Shown here: piece after piece, positions 6,871 to 10,028 of the stretch
Layout of the letters: each line of letters begins with the position of its first letter
How positions within the stretch are numbered: the stretch's first letter is position 1
DNA from: UBA6049 sp965662345
GTDB taxonomy: Bacteria > Bacteroidota > Bacteroidia > Flavobacteriales_G > Salibacteraceae
Reading direction: 5' to 3'
Length of the DNA stretch: 10,028 nucleotides
Assembly (NCBI GenBank): GCA_965662345.1
Contig: CBFIHE010000048.1
Span: forward strand, 1 to 10,028
Translations under genes and position numbers: made by a program
Notes under the pieces: generated by a model
Told to the model about the DNA's origin: nothing
What the model saw: the letters and a program-made list of their open reading frames with translations, nothing else
Databases searched by the model: none

Positions 6871-7588
6871 CTGGTGTTTGTTTGAGAATACTTCTAGAAA
6901 CCAAATCAGTGATTAGAATCTTACTCAGCAATTCAGATTCACGTTCTAAGTCTTTGTAGTCTACCGTTTTTGTTTGACCTGTCCACAGCAACTCATCTGT
7001 GGAGGTGTCAAATAGATTGGTTTGTAGGTAATACGAGGTAGATGTTGAGTAGTAGCCTTTTCCGTATACTGTTCCCACGGCATAGGCATAGTAGTCGTAA
7101 TAGGAGCCTCTGTAAGTAGAGGGGTAAGCATTGCCATAATAGCCTGGATAGTAGCCGTAGGCAGGAGCTGCAATACTTATACTTGAACCTTGATGGTACT
7201 CTTTGGTCTTTTCAATATTATAAGCATTCAAAAAGATCAGTCCGTCTATTTCTTGGTCTAAAATTTTTTGTTTGATCCCATTTTTGATCATCTTCACCAC
7301 ATTGGAATCTCTAGCCATTCCCATGAGTTGTTTCACTTGACCAGCCAATGGAAAAACGCGATAACTGGGTTGAGCTTGTATGCCTTTTGCTGCCAACTCA
7401 TTCACCAATGCATCTTCTGCCATTACACGTACTTGCATATCAGGAAAAATGGCCATTACCGTTAGCTTCTGAAAGTCTTTTGCTTCTATTCCAGGAGCAG
7501 ACCACGCGCTTGTAAGCGAAGAGCTAGACGAGCAGGATACCGCAATAAATATGAAAATGGCTAGATTGGATAATAAGGATTTTTTCAT
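6860..7588 (-). CDS. tyrosine-rich lipoprotein of unknown function
   Basis: Encodes 242 residues. The N-terminus is a lipoprotein signal peptide (MKKSLLSNLAIFIFIAVSC, lipidated Cys19) followed by a Ser run (SSSSS) and SAWSAPG. The next part looks like an alpha/beta domain: FQKLTVMAIFPDMQVRVMAE (40-59), a helix LVNELAAKGIQA, then IKNGIKQKILDQEIDGLIFL (101-120). The central segment 144-187 is dominated by Tyr, Gly and Ser (YGYYPGYYGNAYP, YYDYYAYAVGTVYGKGYY). Beta structure then resumes (YYLQTNLFDTSTDELLWTGQ), with a C-terminal helix (SELLSKILITDLVSRSIL). The layout, a 'new value computed from a degraded lipoprotein name' type with FDxxxxELLWTG, recalls DUF4136-like envelope lipoproteins, but I cannot confirm that family. 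It probably sits on the periplasmic face of a membrane. The stop overlaps the convergent thioesterase gene by 11 bases. It starts 17 bases after the strong terminator of the adhesin gene, so it probably has its own promoter. Confidence 0.85.
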   Translation of the reverse strand: MKKSLLSNLAIFIFIAVSCSSSSSLTSAWSAPGIEAKDFQKLTVMAIFPDMQVRVMAEDALVNELAAKGIQAQPSYRVFPLAGQVKQLMGMARDSNVVKMIKNGIKQKILDQEIDGLIFLNAYNIEKTKEYHQGSSISIAAPAYGYYPGYYGNAYPSTYRGSYYDYYAYAVGTVYGKGYYSTSTSYYLQTNLFDTSTDELLWTGQTKTVDYKDLERESELLSKILITDLVSRSILKQTPVTP

Positions 7589-7592
7589 GATT

Positions 7593-7600
7593 CAATATTA
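7593..7600 (-). promoter_or_regulatory. weak -7-like box upstream of the tyrosine-rich lipoprotein gene
   Basis: On the minus strand TAATATTG (7600 to 7593) matches the Bacteroidota -7 consensus TAnnTTTG with one mismatch and ends 4 bases before the ATG at 7588. No -33 TTTG is visible: that position falls inside the terminator hairpin. It is listed because the terminator leaves only about 17 bases for any promoter of its own, and the arrangement copies the one seen before the thioesterase gene. Low confidence. Confidence 0.2.
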
Positions 7601-7605
7601 GCATA

Positions 7606-7639
7606 AAAAAAGCCCCGAGCTCTTGCTCGGGGCTTTTTT
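7606..7639 (-). terminator. strong intrinsic terminator after the adhesin gene
   Basis: Perfect inverted repeat GCCCCGAGC (7612-7620) / GCTCGGGGC (7625-7633) with a TCTT loop. It is flanked by an A tract on the left (7605-7611) and a T tract on the right (7634-7639), which add six more A-T pairs. On the minus strand this reads as a 9-bp GC-rich stem followed by a run of seven Ts, starting 20 bases after the adhesin stop at 7660. The symmetry makes it able to work in both directions, but only the minus-strand gene ends here. Confidence 0.92.
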
Positions 7640-7659
7640 CGGCATGAAACAAAGTCTGC

Positions 7660-10028
7660 TTAATAAACCGTTACACGTTGAGTATGACGGTGACCATCTA
7701 AGAAGATGTTTACAAAGTAGACTCCTTGACTTTGATTGCTCAAGTCAATTTGTTCTGCGAATTGTGCTCCTGGACGCGTGAGTTCACGGTTCATTACCAG
7801 TTTTCCGGTAAAGTCAACCACTTGAAGAATTACTTCTTCTGCGTTTAGGTTATCCACTTGAATATTTACCAATCCTGAGGTTGGATTCGGGAATAATTTG
7901 ATGGTGTACGTTTCATTTACGCCATCAACTCCCAATAGTCCTTCTATACGAATCGTATCTGAATTGATACATCCTGCAGCAGAAGTAACTTCAACCCAAA
8001 TTGTAGTATCAGAAAGCAACTCTACAGTTAAGCTGTCATCTGTAGATCCGTTGCNNNNNNNNNNNNNNNNNNNNNNNNNNNNNNNNNNNNNNNNNNNNNN
8101 NNNNNNNNNNNNNNNNNNNNNNNNNNNNNNNNNNNNNNNNNNNNNNNNNNNNNTCCACAAGTGATTGTCACCAGGAGTTCCTGGATTCAAAACAATCAAG
8201 CTTGGGATACCGTATGCCGCATCAGGCCCTAAATCAGGCTGAGGAAGCGGGTTTTGGTAACCAACGATAGCATTATTGGTATTCGTACATCCAAGGCTAT
8301 CGGTCACCGTAATCTCATAGGTACCTTCTGCCAGATTTGTTAAACTATCTGCAGAGCCACCTGTATTCCAGTCAAAGGTATACGAACCAACTCCCCCTGT
8401 GATTATCGCTGAGATTGCTCCGTTGCTATCACCTTCACAGTTGACATCTGAAGCCGTCAGATTAATTTGAATACTGTCATTCTCGTTGATAGTTACGCTT
8501 ATTGAGTCGATACAGCCATTTGCATCTGTAACAATTACGTCATAATTACCACTCGATAAAGATCCTACAGAGTCTGACATAGCGCCATTAGACCATGAAT
8601 ACGAATATGGGGTTGTACCTCCTGTTACTCCGTTAATAACGGAAGCATAGCCTGTGGCATCACCAAAACAATTTACGTTACCCGAACCCGTAAGAGCAAC
8701 ATCAAGCAGGCTAGGTTCTGTAATAAATACAGAATCCATTGTTGCACATCCGTTGGAATCTGTAATCATAATACCATATCCTCCAGCCATAAGATTTGTG
8801 GCGCTGGAAGAAGTAGAACCGTTACTCCAAGTGTAAGTATATGGACTCGTACCACCTGTTACAGCAACCGTAGCACCTCCATTTTGTAAACCAAAACACG
8901 TTACATTGCTATCTACGTTAGTAGACATACTAAGCAGTGCAGGCTCAGTCAAAAGGACGGTATCTAAAGCGGTACAGCCATTGTCATCTGTAATTGTTAC
9001 CACATAAGTTCCTGCTCCTACTCCCGTAATTGAAGAAGTTGTGTCTCCATTACTCCAAGCAAAGCTGTACGGAGCCGTTCCACCTGCTGCTTGAGCGGTT
9101 GTGGCTCCCGTAGCATCGCCATAGCAAAGCGGGTTGGTTGTACTCGTTGTTACAGCCAATAGCGGAGTAGGTTGAGTAACCGTTTCTGAACTAACTGTAG
9201 TACAACTGTTTGCATCTGTAATTGTTACCACATAAGTTCCTGCTCCTACTCCCGTAATTGAAGAAGTTGTGTCTCCATTACTCCAAGTGTAGCTATAAGG
9301 CATTGTACCACCCATGGCTGAAACGCTTGCACCACCATTAGAAAGACCAAAGCAAGCAACATTGCTATCTACACTTACAGTTGACATAATTACGTTAGGT
9401 TCTGTAACCGTAGATGTCGTTGTTACGGTACATCCGTTTGCATCAGTTACCGTTACTATATATGTTCCTGCTGCTACTCCAATAATTGATGCGGTTGTAG
9501 CCGAATTACTCCATGCATACGTGTATGGTGAAGTTCCGCCCGTGGCTGATGCTGTTGCTCCTCCATCTGAACCTCCGTTACAAGAAACGTCCGCATCAAC
9601 TACCGAAGAAGCAACCAATGATGTAGGTTCTGTAATTGTTGAAGTAGTCGTTGCCGTACAACCGTTTGCATCAGTTACCGTTGCCGTATATGTTCCTGCT
9701 GAAACTCCTGTAATTGATGCGGTTGTATCGCTATTGCTCCATGAATACGTATATGGTGAAGTTCCACCCGTGGCTGATGCTGTTGCACCTCCGTCACTCA
9801 AACCGTTACAAGTTATGTTATTCACAACACTCGCGGCTATTACTCCTCCAATTACCGTAATTGTATCTGCAGCCTGACCACAAGTACCAAATGCCTGAAC
9901 AACTACTACACCCGGAGTAGTTACGTCAAAGTAGTTACCTTGCCCTGCTCCGTTATTCCAAGAGATAGAATCAAAGTACCATGCTTCTAGGGTAGCCGTA
10001 TCACTAGTACCACAGAGGACGAGTGTAT
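7660..10028 (-). CDS. large cell-surface adhesin with SprB-type repeats and T9SS sorting domain (5' end outside window)
   Basis: The frame is open from the stop at 7660 to the right edge, so the gene starts beyond 10028; GTG at 9825 is internal. Read N to C, the visible part (about 789 codons including the N run) begins with an Ig-like domain containing AWYFDSISWNNGAGQG and VVVVQAFGTCGQAADTITV. Seven SprB-type repeats follow (9825-8251), each with CxG near the start, GGTxPYxYxWSNG in the middle and GTYxVTVTDxNGC near the end. Then comes a domain starting PDLGPD and ending TIWVEVTSAAGC (interrupted by the N run), and finally a type A T9SS domain (KLFPNPTSG, LQVVDFTGKLV, GVYFVNIFLDG, end RVTVY). 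SprB of Flavobacterium johnsoniae, with related repeats, is a motile gliding adhesin; a role here in surface adhesion or gliding is inferred from that. The protein should be exported by T9SS. It is followed by a strong terminator. The N-terminal part and any promoter are not visible. Confidence 0.92.
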   Translation of the reverse strand, partial: TLVLCGTSDTATLEAWYFDSISWNNGAGQGNYFDVTTPGVVVVQAFGTCGQAADTITVIGGVIAASVVNNITCNGLSDGGATASATGGTSPYTYSWSNSDTTASITGVSAGTYTATVTDANGCTATTTSTITEPTSLVASSVVDADVSCNGGSDGGATASATGGTSPYTYAWSNSATTASIIGVAAGTYIVTVTDANGCTVTTTSTVTEPNVIMSTVSVDSNVACFGLSNGGASVSAMGGTMPYSYTWSNGDTTSSITGVGAGTYVVTITDANSCTTVSSETVTQPTPLLAVTTSTTNPLCYGDATGATTAQAAGGTAPYSFAWSNGDTTSSITGVGAGTYVVTITDDNGCTALDTVLLTEPALLSMSTNVDSNVTCFGLQNGGATVAVTGGTSPYTYTWSNGSTSSSATNLMAGGYGIMITDSNGCATMDSVFITEPSLLDVALTGSGNVNCFGDATGYASVINGVTGGTTPYSYSWSNGAMSDSVGSLSSGNYDVIVTDANGCIDSISVTINENDSIQINLTASDVNCEGDSNGAISAIITGGVGSYTFDWNTGGSADSLTNLAEGTYEITVTDSLGCTNTNNAIVGYQNPLPQPDLGPDAAYGIPSLIVLNPGTPGDNHLWXXXXXXXXXXXXXXXXXXXXXXXXXXXXXXXXXXNGSTDDSLTVELLSDTTIWVEVTSAAGCINSDTIRIEGLLGVDGVNETYTIKLFPNPTSGLVNIQVDNLNAEEVILQVVDFTGKLVMNRELTRPGAQFAEQIDLSNQSQGVYFVNIFLDGHRHTQRVTVY
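8055..8153. other. assembly gap: run of 99 Ns inside the adhesin gene
   Basis: Exactly 99 undetermined bases, 33 codons' worth, keeping the adhesin frame. On the coding strand the flanks read ...CAC TTG TGG A and GC AAC GGA TCT.... Joined directly they give TGG AGC AAC GGA, i.e. W-S-N-G, the same motif found in the middle of most repeats of this gene. The domain around the gap is complete in length if nothing is inserted. The true gap is therefore probably zero, or a whole number of repeat units, rather than 33 codons. Confidence 0.97.
8985..9059 (-). repeat. 75-bp perfect direct repeat, copy A (SprB unit 4)
   Basis: By eye these 75 bases are identical to 9213-9287, exactly 228 bp (one unit) away, starting CATCTGTAATTG and ending CTCCATTACTCCAAG on the + strand. 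The block encodes the centre of the unit (WSNGDTTSSITGVGAGTYVV and onward). Neighbouring unit sequence differs on both sides, so the identity is local. Confidence 0.93.
9213..9287 (-). repeat. 75-bp perfect direct repeat, copy B (SprB unit 3)
   Basis: Second copy of the identical 75-base block at 8985-9059, in the same orientation and the same phase of the repeat unit. Absence of even silent differences, while flanking parts of units 3 and 4 differ clearly, points to recent duplication or gene conversion rather than selection on the protein alone. A misassembly is possible but less likely, because the flanks are unique. Confidence 0.93.

Larger units (their letters stand above)
8251..9825 (-). 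repeat. seven tandem SprB-type repeats, period about 76 residues (228 bp)
   Basis: Units in coding order: 9825-9598, 9597-9370, 9369-9142, 9141-8914, 8913-8686, 8685-8455 and 8454-8251. The first Cys of successive units is spaced 76, 76, 76, 76, 76 and 77 residues. Each unit has exactly two Cys: one in the opening xCxG motif and one in the late D-x-N-x-C/NGC motif. They are 50 residues apart in six units and 52 in the sixth, which suits one disulfide per unit. Units 1 and 2 share an identical 18-residue block (SDGGATASATGGTSPYTY); units 3 and 4 share their central block. Units 6 and 7 have diverged most. The gradient, similar units in the middle and N-terminal part and divergent ones toward the C-terminus, suggests growth of the array by unit duplication. 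Confidence 0.92.

Noticed and set aside
8251..9825. Regular repeats considered as a CRISPR array
   Set aside because: The period is 228 bp, translates in frame as a known surface-protein repeat, and has no short repeat/unique spacer structure.
9314..9877. 187-codon open frame on the + strand
   Set aside because: It is the mirror of the SprB-type repeats on the opposite strand; its repetitive Val/Ala/Pro composition follows from the repeat sequence, and there is no start context or family resemblance.

Overview
The window looks like a piece of a Bacteroidota chromosome, probably from a marine or aquatic Flavobacteriales-type bacterium. Three proteins (ends at 845, 3802 and 7660) finish with a type A C-terminal sorting domain of the type IX secretion system (T9SS), with the typical F/Y-PNP motif about 80 residues from the end. 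One of them carries tandem SprB-type repeats, a family typical of Bacteroidota cell-surface adhesins. Gene starts lack clear Shine-Dalgarno sequences, as expected in this phylum. Genes are packed almost without gaps: no gene-free stretch reaches 100 bases.

Layout. 1-3802 (+): four genes joined by overlapping stops and starts. They are the 3' end of a T9SS-exported surface protein, an RluD-type 23S rRNA pseudouridine synthase, a small lipoprotein of unknown function, and a secreted subtilisin-like protease with its own T9SS domain. 3805-6369 (-): a small two-helix membrane protein, a TrmH-type tRNA 2'-O-methyltransferase, and a YihY/BrkB-family membrane protein with an extra winged-helix-like C-terminal domain. 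The last two overlap by ATGA, with the YihY gene first. 6427-6870 (+): a PaaI-type hotdog thioesterase, divergent from the YihY gene. 6860-7588 (-): a tyrosine-rich lipoprotein. 7606-7639: a strong hairpin terminator. 7660-10028 (-): the 3' part of a large adhesin with seven SprB-type repeats of about 76 residues, one further Ig-like domain and a T9SS sorting domain. This gene runs off the right edge and contains a run of 99 Ns.

How they fit together. The window mixes exported surface machinery (two T9SS proteins and a lipoprotein in one operon, plus the adhesin) with RNA-modification housekeeping genes (RluD, TrmH). I see no tRNA, rRNA, CRISPR array, transposon, integrase, toxin-antitoxin pair or phage gene, and no convincing new defence or biosynthetic system. 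The points most worth a second look are: the N run, whose flanks join seamlessly if it is deleted; a perfect 75-bp duplication inside the adhesin repeats; the YihY-winged helix fusion; and the tightly coupled RluD/lipoprotein/protease operon.
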